From contig JAGCDH010000026.1 of assembly GCA_017651165.1 (NCBI GenBank), positions 1-40,178 on the forward strand: 40,178 nucleotides of DNA, in the 5' to 3' direction. Both the position numbers and the translations under genes were made by a program. This document shows positions 8,323 to 16,705 of this stretch, piece by piece. The stretch is from Bacilli bacterium (lineage in GTDB: Bacteria; Bacillota_I; Bacilli_A; RFN20; CAG-826). Numbering within the stretch: position 1 is the stretch's first letter; every line of letters starts with the position of its first letter. A model generated the notes under the pieces. That model was given only the letters and a program-made list of their open reading frames with translations. It had not been told where the DNA came from and ran no database searches.

Positions 8323-9255
8323 ATGGCTGAACATGAAGTATATTTCGCTAGTGAAAGACAACTAAGAATTTATAAAGCTCGTAAGATTATTACCCAAGTC
8401 CTTCTTTATGGCTTCTTGACCCTAGTTGGCTTATTCATTCTCTTCCCATTCTGGTACATGTTAATTACCTCATTCAAGAGCACTGCCGCTTTTGAACAGG
8501 AAGAATTATCAGGAAAGTTAGTTTTCTATCTCCATAGTAAAAACTTCTCTTTCGAACAATTCCAAAAAGTTTTCAGTGGAAACTTTAGTTTTGGTACCTT
8601 CTATCTTAACACCGTAATCGTCGCTGTCTGTTCAACTGCCTTTACAGTTGTGACATCCGTCCTTGCGGCCTTCGCGTTCGCGCGTGTTAATTTTAAAGGA
8701 AAAGATTTATTATTTACTGTTTTATTAGGAACGATGATGGTCCCTGGTGAAATGATGATGATGACAAACTATCAAACCACCGTGCAATTGGGCTGGCAAA
8801 ACACCTTTGCGGCTTTAATTCTCGTACACGGCGTCAGTGTTTTCTACATCTTCTATCTCCGTCAAACCTTCCAACAAATTCCTAATGAATTATTCCTCGC
8901 GGCTAAAGTCGATGGATATGGACATTTCCAATATTTGTGGAAGTGTATGATTCCAATCGCCATGCCGACGATTGTCACAATCATGATTCTCTCTTTGATG
9001 GGTGCATGGAACGCCTACATCTGGCCAACCTTAATTGCTTCTGGTAAAAACCCAGTGCTCAAGAGCATGGGTATTGACCACAGCATGCGTTTGGTTAGTA
9101 ACGGTTTAATGGATCAATTCGCTGGTGAATTCACAAACGATACTCCAGCAAGAATTACCGGTTCCTTGTTCGCGACCGTCCCATTATTTGTATTCTTCTT
9201 AATCTTTAGAAAATACATTATGCGTGGCGTGTCTAGAAGCGGTATCAAAGGTTAA
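8323..9255 (+). CDS. ABC importer permease, MalG/UgpE type
   Basis: This is the second permease half, 310 residues. The first hydrophobic segment is near residues 28-50. The EAA loop reads ELFLAAKVDGYGHFQYLW, then KCMIPIAMP. A strong ribosome-binding site (AAGGAAGGAGG) precedes the ATG, unlike the upstream permease. With the ATPase, the partner permease and one of the two following binding lipoproteins it makes a complete importer of the CUT1 (carbohydrate-type) class. Confidence 0.92.
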   Translation: MAEHEVYFASERQLRIYKARKIITQVLLYGFLTLVGLFILFPFWYMLITSFKSTAAFEQEELSGKLVFYLHSKNFSFEQFQKVFSGNFSFGTFYLNTVIVAVCSTAFTVVTSVLAAFAFARVNFKGKDLLFTVLLGTMMVPGEMMMMTNYQTTVQLGWQNTFAALILVHGVSVFYIFYLRQTFQQIPNELFLAAKVDGYGHFQYLWKCMIPIAMPTIVTIMILSLMGAWNAYIWPTLIASGKNPVLKSMGIDHSMRLVSNGLMDQFAGEFTNDTPARITGSLFATVPLFVFFLIFRKYIMRGVSRSGIKG

Positions 9256-9280
9256 TATTTATTTAGAAAGGAAAATAGTT

Positions 9281-10909
9281 ATGAAAAAAATTAAGAAACT
9301 ATCTTCAGTATTTCTCTTCTCGTTAGCGATTGGTTCGCTCAGCGCTCTCACATCTTGTCGCGCTTCATTCATACCTGGCGAAGCCGATACAGATGATTTA
9401 GACGTCACAATCGATACAAAAGGCGTCACCATTACTATGTGGACTGGTTTCGGTGCGAAAGTTAACACCACAATGGATGAACTATTAGAAGAATTCACCA
9501 AAAAGACCGGTATCAAAGTTGAATACGAAGCCAAAGGTGGTTATCCAAACCTCTTAAAGGCCATCAACTTAGCCTCTACATCTGGTTCGTTCCCAAATAT
9601 CGCTAATGGTTATCCAGATCACTTCGCTAGTTACATTAAGAGCAACATTCTCCTCCGTTTAGATGGCTTGCTCGAACATGATCATTTGCGTGGTGATGCT
9701 GATGGCGCTTATACACAAAACGGCACACGTTTCGGTGCTGATGGTGTTAAGTTACTCGATTATGCCGATTTCTATAGTGACTATACAGTTGAAAACGAAA
9801 CCCTCGAATATAAAGAAGATGGGACAGGTTATGTTTTAGGCCTGCCATTTAATAAATCCACAGAAGTGTTAGTTTATAACTCCACATTCTTTGATTGGGC
9901 AAAATCTAACGATCAAGTCAAAGACACAATTTTTGTTCCAACTACTTGGGCAGAAGTCCAAAGTGTTGGCACGGCGATTAACAATTTATTAAAGAGTGGT
10001 TTCAAAACCAAAGATGCGGATGGCAAGATTTTGGCCTCTGATGGCAATTGGTACGCGACAACTGCAGCAGTTGCCAGTGCTGAAAAAGATGTCGTCATGA
10101 ACTTAACATCAGTTACCGAAGACGACTTCCGTCCATTTACTTACGACTCAACTGCCAACTTGTTTATCACTTTAGTGAGACAATATGGTGCTAATTATAC
10201 CGAAGTTGATAAGACCCATGCTGGTCGTGGTTTTGCTACTTTCGGCGACGCCGAAAACAAACCTGCTGTTTTAGAAGCCGCAACTATGCTTAAGAATTTA
10301 TTCGATTCTAAAGTCATGGGTATCCCAGCCACTTGGAATGAATTATATTGCTCCAGCTCTTTCAAAGCATATAAATCAGTCATGAATGTTGGTTCAACTG
10401 CTGGTTTAAGCAATATTGCTGGTGGTTCAATGAAGACAAAATGCGCTCCAATTCCAGTGAAAGACGTCAATAATAAATACGTCATTTCTCAAGGCACATC
10501 TTTAGGTCTTTTCAATAAAGGTACCCCAGAACAAAGAGTGGCTGCTTGGAAGTTAATGGTTTTCTTAACACAACAAGAAAATGGCAAATTTACTTCTCAA
10601 ACAGGCTACTATCCAACATGTTCTTATTCCTATAACAGCGACGATTATCAATCATACTTAGAAAACGATTTATCAAGTGACGCTGAAGAACTCGAACTCG
10701 ATTCCGCAAAAATCAATAACGAAACATATAATGGCGAAGGTAGCACATGGACCAAGTTCGTTGATCCAGGTTTCCGTGGCTCCGCCGATATCCGTGAAAA
10801 CGTTGACTTAATCGCCGGTTACTTAATGACTGGCAAGCCATACGCTACCGCGGAAAAAGTCATTGATGAAGTTTATAAAGCTTGTTCCGATTATTGGAAA
10901 AGAGATTAA
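9281..10909 (+). CDS. Solute-binding lipoprotein 1 of the ABC importer
   Basis: This is an extracellular binding protein that delivers substrate to the permeases. It has 542 residues, with a lysine-rich signal peptide and lipobox LTSC (Cys26), so it should be lipid-anchored. The body resembles family-1 (maltose/glycerol-3-phosphate type) binding proteins: MWTGFGAKVNTTMDELLEEF, then TGIKVEYEAK. The ATG at 9281 is chosen because GAAAGGAAAA precedes it and the signal peptide starts there; a GTG at 9224 lies inside the permease gene. Family-1 proteins bind sugars and other ligands; here the substrate is open, given the nuclease downstream. Confidence 0.88.
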   Translation: MKKIKKLSSVFLFSLAIGSLSALTSCRASFIPGEADTDDLDVTIDTKGVTITMWTGFGAKVNTTMDELLEEFTKKTGIKVEYEAKGGYPNLLKAINLASTSGSFPNIANGYPDHFASYIKSNILLRLDGLLEHDHLRGDADGAYTQNGTRFGADGVKLLDYADFYSDYTVENETLEYKEDGTGYVLGLPFNKSTEVLVYNSTFFDWAKSNDQVKDTIFVPTTWAEVQSVGTAINNLLKSGFKTKDADGKILASDGNWYATTAAVASAEKDVVMNLTSVTEDDFRPFTYDSTANLFITLVRQYGANYTEVDKTHAGRGFATFGDAENKPAVLEAATMLKNLFDSKVMGIPATWNELYCSSSFKAYKSVMNVGSTAGLSNIAGGSMKTKCAPIPVKDVNNKYVISQGTSLGLFNKGTPEQRVAAWKLMVFLTQQENGKFTSQTGYYPTCSYSYNSDDYQSYLENDLSSDAEELELDSAKINNETYNGEGSTWTKFVDPGFRGSADIRENVDLIAGYLMTGKPYATAEKVIDEVYKACSDYWKRD

Positions 10910-10937
10910 TTAAAAATTAATCAAATAGGAGATTCTT

Positions 10938-12524
10938 ATGAAAAAACCATACAAATCTATTATTCTTCTTCCAACAATTGCCATGTCGACAGCTTTGTTA
11001 TCTAGCTGTGGTGGATACCAAAAGAATAACTTTGCCTACGATCTAGATTTTAATGTTGATGTCAGCGGACAAAAGATTAAAATGTGGGCTGGTTTCGGCA
11101 GCAGTATTAACACTGTTTTAGATGATGTTTTAGAGGAATTCACCCGCCTTACTGGTGTGGAAGTCGAATATGAAAGTAAATCATCATATGGTGATTGCTT
11201 AAAGGCTGTCTCATTAGCGGCGACTTCTGGTAAATATCCACACGTGGTCGTTGGTTATCCAGATCACTTTGCTTCCTATGTGAAGAGCGACATCATCGTT
11301 CGTTTAGATTACTACTTTGAAAACGATGTCCATAATCCAACATTTGAACCAGAGGGTGAAAGCTATAAATTATCTGATTTTTATAGCGACTATGTCGTCG
11401 AAAATCAAAGCGTTGAATTTGATAAAGACGGCAACCCATACACCCTTGGTGTTCCATTCAACAAATCCACAGAAGTTTTAGTTTATAACAAAACATTCTT
11501 TGATTACTGCGCCGCTAGAGACGATCTTAAGGATAAGATTTTTGTTCCAGCGACATATGCGGAGTTAGAAACAGTGGGCCAAAACATTCTTGATTTCTTA
11601 AAGAATAACAATATCTATGGCCAAAAATTATTAAACGATAATGGGAAGACTGTTTTAGACTTGACCGATATTCGCGATCCATCCTTTGCTGATTCCACAA
11701 AGAGATTCAAACCATTCTCTTATGACTCACAAGCGAACTTATTCATTACTAATGTCCGTCAAAATGGTGGTACATATACCGTCTTTGATAAAGCGACAAA
11801 GAAAGGTTATTTAGCTTTTGATTCGCAAGAAACAAGAACAGGTTTAACAAATTTAAAGAGCCTTTATGACAAGAATATCTTAGGTATTCCTGCCGACTGG
11901 GGCGAAGCTAAATACGGCAGCAACCCATTTAAAGCTTTCAAAACAGTGATGACTCTTGGTAGTTCCGCTGGTGTGGCTAACGATACAACTGCTGGTAATA
12001 AATTTGAAATTGGTTGCGCGCCTGTTCCATACGTGGACGCTTCTAGAAAATATGTTATTTCCCAAGGTGCTAACTTAGCATTATTAGATAAAGGTTCCAG
12101 AGAACAACGTGTTGCTGCTTGGCAATTAATTAAATTCTTAAGCAAATACTCTAACGGCTATTTCTGTTCTCAAACCGGTTATTATCCAACATGCCCATAC
12201 GCTGAAAAAGAAGGTGGTATGTGGGCTAATATCGATCCACAAGGTGATTTCTATGAAGAAGATTATACTTCTTGGTTAGAACAAGCCAAAGAATCATATT
12301 CCACAACCGACTTAATCCGTGCGGGTGCGGCGATGGTGAACCTTGATTACTATACTAAGGATTCTGCAAACTGGATTAAGTTTATTGACCCACCATTCTC
12401 TGGTAGTGCTGATATTCGTGAAACAGTCGCCTCTATTCCTCCATCAATTTTTACTGGTGAAAGAACAGTTGACGGCGCTATTAAATATTTCTATTCGCTT
12501 ATGAATGATTATGTGAGGAAGTAA
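10938..12524 (+). CDS. Solute-binding lipoprotein 2 of the ABC importer
   Basis: This is a paralogue of the preceding lipoprotein (528 residues, lipobox LSSC, Cys24). The two share YPDHFASY, GVPFNKSTEVLVYNKTFFD-like stretches and a YPTC motif near the end, so they arose by duplication and probably share the single permease pair. AATAGGAGAT precedes the ATG. Having two binding proteins per importer suggests related ligands of different size or composition. The next lipoprotein starts one base after the stop, so they are translated together. Confidence 0.88.
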   Translation: MKKPYKSIILLPTIAMSTALLSSCGGYQKNNFAYDLDFNVDVSGQKIKMWAGFGSSINTVLDDVLEEFTRLTGVEVEYESKSSYGDCLKAVSLAATSGKYPHVVVGYPDHFASYVKSDIIVRLDYYFENDVHNPTFEPEGESYKLSDFYSDYVVENQSVEFDKDGNPYTLGVPFNKSTEVLVYNKTFFDYCAARDDLKDKIFVPATYAELETVGQNILDFLKNNNIYGQKLLNDNGKTVLDLTDIRDPSFADSTKRFKPFSYDSQANLFITNVRQNGGTYTVFDKATKKGYLAFDSQETRTGLTNLKSLYDKNILGIPADWGEAKYGSNPFKAFKTVMTLGSSAGVANDTTAGNKFEIGCAPVPYVDASRKYVISQGANLALLDKGSREQRVAAWQLIKFLSKYSNGYFCSQTGYYPTCPYAEKEGGMWANIDPQGDFYEEDYTSWLEQAKESYSTTDLIRAGAAMVNLDYYTKDSANWIKFIDPPFSGSADIRETVASIPPSIFTGERTVDGAIKYFYSLMNDYVRK

Positions 12525-12525
12525 T

Positions 12526-14253
12526 ATGAAACTTAAAAAACTTTTAATCCTTCCTTTAGCCGCGATGATTCTCACCGCTTGCGGTGGTAAATCTGATCCA
12601 TCCGCTAGCAACCAAGGTGGTGGTGGCAAGAAAAGCAGTAGTAACTGCGATTCGTGTCAAACTAGAGAGGGCGATCAAAAAGACGAACTCTTACCAACGC
12701 CAATTACTGATTCTTTTAAATTCGCACAAGCAAATGAATTAGAAGGTAAAACATTCGCTGGTCCAAACGAAAACGCTGTTGATCACCTCGGATACGTTTC
12801 ATTAAGAAGTTGTACCGATGGTGATACCGCTAACTTCAATCAAGATGGATATCTTGATGAATTTGGCGCGCCAGCGACAATTAAAACGCGTTTCCTTGGT
12901 GTTAATACACCAGAAAGTACCGCTAAAGTTGAACCATGGGGCAAGAAGGCTTCATTGTTTACTAAACACGCTTTAGAAGAAGCGCAAGCGGATGCGGAGA
13001 AAAAATCAACTGCGACTAAGAAAGTTTACAATATCGCTTTGATTAATCACCCATCTCCATCTTCTTTTGAAATAAAAGACTCCTCTGGTGGTCGTTGGTT
13101 GGCCTTTGTTTGGTACCGCCCAACTAGTGAATCCGATTGGAGATTATTAAACTTAGAACTCGTTGAACAAGGTTTCTCTCGTAACCAATTATTCGTCGAT
13201 GACCCAGTTTGTAACTACCGTCAATATTTTGAAGCAGCAGAAACCAAAAACACCGAATGCAAATACCGTGTGTTTGGCGAAGTCGATGAAGGCTATGACT
13301 ACGAAGAAAAAACATATGAGTATTCATTATGGAAAATCATTAATGATTTTGAAAATATCGGTATCTCTGATACAGGTTCTTCCGGTGTCGTCCTTTGTGT
13401 CTCTGCGTTAGTCGTCGGTATCCAAGGCGATAACATGTTCTTAAGAGATTTATTATTAGACAATGAACAAGTTGAAAAAGGTGATAACCGTTTAGCAGGC
13501 TTATATTGCTATGCTGGTTACAATTCTTCAGTCTGTTCAATTTTACAAAAAGCCTCGGAAAGAAGCGGCATGGATGGCACTGGTGTCGGTGTCATCGTCA
13601 GATTCTTCTGTCGTGCCACAACCTATAACGGCAACGTGCAATTAAGTGACCTTAAGTATTCCACAACTGGTAAAAAAGGTTTCAAAGTCTTAACCACAAG
13701 TAACTTTGCGACTTATGCTGAAGAACTTAAGTGGTCTAATGTTTATGAACAAAATGGTGCAGTGACATTTGATGATTTAACAAAGGATCCAACAACCATT
13801 AGATTAGAACCAAGCGCATTAACGACATACGATGATCCACTCACAACTGATATCATGTATGACGATTTAGCACCATATCAATATCAATTCATTGATACTG
13901 AAGTGACCATCCGTTCAGTTGGTAGTGGTGATCAGGACGAAGAAGGCGCTTCTGTTTCTGGCTCTTACTGGTATAAGGGCAACGCTAACGATAATTCTTA
14001 TACCGTTTACGCCACAATCAACGGCAAAGATGACGCTAAGATTCTCACAAATTTAAGAATTGATAATTCTTTGAATCCATTTATTGAAGCGGCGACCTTT
14101 GGTACGAGCAATGCTTCTGATTTAACTAGTGAAAATTCGCCAGTTGGAAAAACATGGCATGTTACTGGTTATATGGCTCTTTACTTTGGTAAATTCCAAA
14201 TCTTATTACCAAACAACTATGCTAAGCTTCATTATTTATACGAAGTCAAATAG
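12526..14253 (+). CDS. Surface nuclease lipoprotein: thermonuclease domain plus OB-like domains
   Basis: This is a predicted secreted, lipid-anchored nuclease (575 residues, lipobox LTAC, Cys19). Residues about 88-225 match the staphylococcal nuclease (SNase) fold: DGD at 98-100, TRFLGVNTPES with Arg122 and Glu130, and GGRWLAFVWY with Arg190. These correspond to catalytic Arg35, Glu43 and Arg87 of the S. aureus enzyme, so activity is likely; such enzymes use calcium and cut DNA and RNA. After it come an OB-like segment (about 288-380, with MFLRDLL and GVIVRFFC) and a C-terminal beta-rich part (about 440-575), perhaps a second OB fold. A linker has CDSC. It starts one base after the second binding protein, with GAGGAAG inside that gene. 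The C-terminal assignments are the weak point. Confidence 0.85.
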   Translation: MKLKKLLILPLAAMILTACGGKSDPSASNQGGGGKKSSSNCDSCQTREGDQKDELLPTPITDSFKFAQANELEGKTFAGPNENAVDHLGYVSLRSCTDGDTANFNQDGYLDEFGAPATIKTRFLGVNTPESTAKVEPWGKKASLFTKHALEEAQADAEKKSTATKKVYNIALINHPSPSSFEIKDSSGGRWLAFVWYRPTSESDWRLLNLELVEQGFSRNQLFVDDPVCNYRQYFEAAETKNTECKYRVFGEVDEGYDYEEKTYEYSLWKIINDFENIGISDTGSSGVVLCVSALVVGIQGDNMFLRDLLLDNEQVEKGDNRLAGLYCYAGYNSSVCSILQKASERSGMDGTGVGVIVRFFCRATTYNGNVQLSDLKYSTTGKKGFKVLTTSNFATYAEELKWSNVYEQNGAVTFDDLTKDPTTIRLEPSALTTYDDPLTTDIMYDDLAPYQYQFIDTEVTIRSVGSGDQDEEGASVSGSYWYKGNANDNSYTVYATINGKDDAKILTNLRIDNSLNPFIEAATFGTSNASDLTSENSPVGKTWHVTGYMALYFGKFQILLPNNYAKLHYLYEVK

Positions 14254-14268
14254 AAAGGAAATATTAAT

Positions 14269-15414
14269 ATGAAAAGATTATTCCGTGCATTAATCCTTCC
14301 TGCCATGATGATGGCGACATTATCTGCCTGTGGTAGTGGTGGTAGCAAGAAGTTTAATGAATTATGCGCAAAGGCGGCTGATACAGCGCCATTATTGCTC
14401 AATTCTGCGACAGGCAAAGAAATCTTTGCTTCATCCCATAAAAGAGAATTAGCAGATTACAATTCCGTCCTTGGCTTAAAATCATTTACTTATAGTCAAA
14501 AAGAATTCGCCGTGGCATGGGAATTAACTCCAGCCGATAAATGGGTTTCTTCCACCTATCTTCTTGACGAAACAAGAGTGAAAATGGCCCCTATCTATGG
14601 TTCTGAAGAATTCGAAGCCTCTTTAAAATGTACCGTTTCCTGCGTTGAAAACGGCAAAAACAAAGGTAAAGCCACATTAGAATGGTTCTTTGATATCGCT
14701 AAAACCGAAGTCGTTGAAAAGACATTAAGACAAATCAACGAAGAATTCGTTGCTAATGGTAATAAGTTAGGTAGTCTCGCGACTGATGAAGAAGGCAAAG
14801 CCGTTCAAATCGGTACTCGTGGTTATATTACCGCCACCTATGAACAACCAGATCATACTTATGCTGGTGTCTTCATCCAAGACGGCGAGTATTCCTTACA
14901 ATTATATGCCGGTCAAATTTCTTCCTTATGGACAGAAAATGGCTTAAAAGTTGGCGACTGCATCTTCGTTGTTGGCCCATTATCCATGTATGGCATCATC
15001 GAAATGAAACCAACATTAATGGAACCAATTGATGGTGCAGCTTATAACATCGCCAGTCCTGTAACCGTGAGCCTTGAAGGCAAGCAAATGCAAGCTGAAG
15101 AGAATTGGCTTAACCAATCTTCATTAGTGGAATTACCAGGTTGCAAATACAAATCCGGTTTAGATAAGTTCGATCCAAAGAACCACTCCACATTAGTGTA
15201 TGAATGTGGAACGATGACCGTGAAATTATATTGTAGCTATCACTTAGGTGAAACCATGATGGATGAAATTAAAACTTTAGTGGATGCCACAAAAGACAAT
15301 CCACCAACAGTGACTATTAAAGGTATCTTAACTTATAGTACTACTGATAGTGATTTTGAAATCATTCCAGTCTTCGGTACCGGTTCTATCGTGACGCCAG
15401 CAACAGCTGCTTAA
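14269..15414 (+). CDS. Lipoprotein with OB-fold-like domain
   Basis: This is a 381-residue lipoprotein (lipobox LSAC, Cys21) of unknown function. Residues about 181-255 look like an OB-type barrel of the kind found in extracellular nucleases and nucleic-acid-binding proteins: GTRGYITATY, then AGVFIQDGEYSLQLYAG, then GLKVGDCIFVVGPLSMY. No catalytic motif is seen. GAAAGGAAAT precedes the ATG, 15 bases after the nuclease gene. It is the last gene before a terminator and so is probably the end of the main transporter-nuclease transcript. A nucleic-acid-holding partner of the nuclease is a reasonable guess, not shown. Confidence 0.65.
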   Translation: MKRLFRALILPAMMMATLSACGSGGSKKFNELCAKAADTAPLLLNSATGKEIFASSHKRELADYNSVLGLKSFTYSQKEFAVAWELTPADKWVSSTYLLDETRVKMAPIYGSEEFEASLKCTVSCVENGKNKGKATLEWFFDIAKTEVVEKTLRQINEEFVANGNKLGSLATDEEGKAVQIGTRGYITATYEQPDHTYAGVFIQDGEYSLQLYAGQISSLWTENGLKVGDCIFVVGPLSMYGIIEMKPTLMEPIDGAAYNIASPVTVSLEGKQMQAEENWLNQSSLVELPGCKYKSGLDKFDPKNHSTLVYECGTMTVKLYCSYHLGETMMDEIKTLVDATKDNPPTVTIKGILTYSTTDSDFEIIPVFGTGSIVTPATAA

Positions 15415-15430
15415 TTATTAAAAAGGAATA

Positions 15431-15455
15431 AGGGTCGAGCTATCGGCCCTTTCGT
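15431..15455 (+). terminator. Terminator after the OB-fold lipoprotein gene
   Basis: An 8-bp stem (AGGGTCGA / TCGGCCCT, one G-T pair) with loop GCTA is followed by TTTCGTTTATTT. The next start codon comes only 11 bases after the stem. The interrupted T-run may allow read-through into the next gene. Confidence 0.6.
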
Positions 15456-15461
15456 TTATTT

Positions 15462-16577
15462 ATGAAAATTAAATCTTATTATTTATTGTTACTGCCTCTT
15501 GCTTTATCAGTTTCTGGTTGCGCTAGTTCAAAAAACGCAAATTTTACACCCGGAAATGATTTAACCCTCACATCGATTGAAATGTGCGATTACTATGGTG
15601 AATGCACTTTAATTCAATATGGTAGTTATGACTTAGTCATCGATAGTGGTGCTGGGGCAGACGCTTCTCACGTTAGAGAAGTTCTTAACACCAAAATTAC
15701 TGATCGCACAATTGATTTATTAATCGTGACCCATCCACATGGTGACCATATCGGTGGCATCATCAATGGCGCACTTGAGGATTTAAATATCTCTATGATT
15801 GTTGATTATGGTTATACGTATGACACGAGCGATAACGGGACAATCGATAATTCAGAATATGTGAGTACATATGTGAATTGGAGAAGCGGACGCGAGAGAG
15901 GTGGAACAACGTATTATTCAATCTTAGAGGCGATGAAAGCTATTCCAACAGTGAACATCAGTAAAGAAGATAATTGCTATCTCAAATGGCTGAAAAATGA
16001 TTACTACGTTGCTAAAGATCAAGTTTTCCCTAACTCTCAGGTCCCCACTGATAATCCAAATACGACATCCGTGTCTTGCTATGTCCAATATAAATACTGG
16101 AATATCATCTTATGTGGTGATATTGATTCTTCATATGCGGAAATGTCAATCCAGGCCAATCACAGCAAACTATTTAAAGGTCAAGAACGAATCATTCTAA
16201 AAGCCACACACCATGGTTCTGGTTCATCAATGGGTTCAGCCTTTTTAGATTGGTGTCATCCAGAATTAATGTATGTTTCCGCAGCAATGGTGGATCCGGT
16301 TTGTATTCCTAATCAAGTCACTCTTGGCAGTGGTAATGAAGCGCAAGCTCATCCTAACAAGACCACATTAAAAAGAATGGTGAACCGCACCGATAAAATC
16401 TATTGGAATGGCATTAATGGTGATTTGATTATCTCTGTTGATGGGGTGAATGACGCTAATGTAATGGGGTTAGGAAGAAACAAAAACTACTACAAAAAGG
16501 ATGGAACAGAAGCATCGATTGATGATGAGAAGAATGTCACCATCCAGAATTCCGCTTTCTATAGCTATTTCAAATAG
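15462..16577 (+). CDS. ComEC-like metallo-beta-lactamase lipoprotein (putative nuclease)
   Basis: This is a 371-residue lipid-anchored (lipobox VSGC, Cys20) metallo-beta-lactamase-fold hydrolase. The metal site is visible as THPHGDHIGG (His91, His93, Asp95, His96), LCGDID (Asp220) and ATHHGSGSS (His250/251). This pattern matches the C-terminal hydrolase domain of ComEC/Rec2, thought to degrade one strand during DNA uptake. Here it stands alone, with no membrane channel or ComEA-like part. No Shine-Dalgarno is present and a terminator lies just upstream, so how it is expressed is unclear. Its place behind a thermonuclease lipoprotein supports a role on nucleic acid; some stand-alone relatives act on other phosphoesters. 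Confidence 0.8.
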   Translation: MKIKSYYLLLLPLALSVSGCASSKNANFTPGNDLTLTSIEMCDYYGECTLIQYGSYDLVIDSGAGADASHVREVLNTKITDRTIDLLIVTHPHGDHIGGIINGALEDLNISMIVDYGYTYDTSDNGTIDNSEYVSTYVNWRSGRERGGTTYYSILEAMKAIPTVNISKEDNCYLKWLKNDYYVAKDQVFPNSQVPTDNPNTTSVSCYVQYKYWNIILCGDIDSSYAEMSIQANHSKLFKGQERIILKATHHGSGSSMGSAFLDWCHPELMYVSAAMVDPVCIPNQVTLGSGNEAQAHPNKTTLKRMVNRTDKIYWNGINGDLIISVDGVNDANVMGLGRNKNYYKKDGTEASIDDEKNVTIQNSAFYSYFK

Positions 16578-16625
16578 AAAAAAAGTTTTATACTACAAAC
16601 CATTAAACATCTAAAATATGACATT

Positions 16626-16644
16626 ACTTTTTTATAAAAAAAGT
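16626..16644 (+). other. AT-only hairpin downstream of the MBL gene
   Basis: ACTTTTTT and AAAAAAGT face each other across a 3-base loop. It could be a weak terminator for the MBL gene or simply an AT-rich element before the next promoter. There is no following T-run. Confidence 0.3.
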
Positions 16645-16674
16645 GATTACAAATCATAAAATCTAAATTATAAT
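16644..16674 (+). promoter_or_regulatory. Promoter and small palindrome before the Big2 lipoprotein gene
   Basis: A TATAAT at 16669-16674 has a weak TTACAA 16 bases upstream (16647-16652). The -35 region sits inside the inverted repeat TGATT-ACA-AATCA (16644-16656), a possible operator. AAAAGGAGAAAA precedes the ATG at 16706. Confidence 0.5.
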
Positions 16675-16705
16675 AATCACGCGAAAGCTAAAAGGAGAAA
16701 ATATA

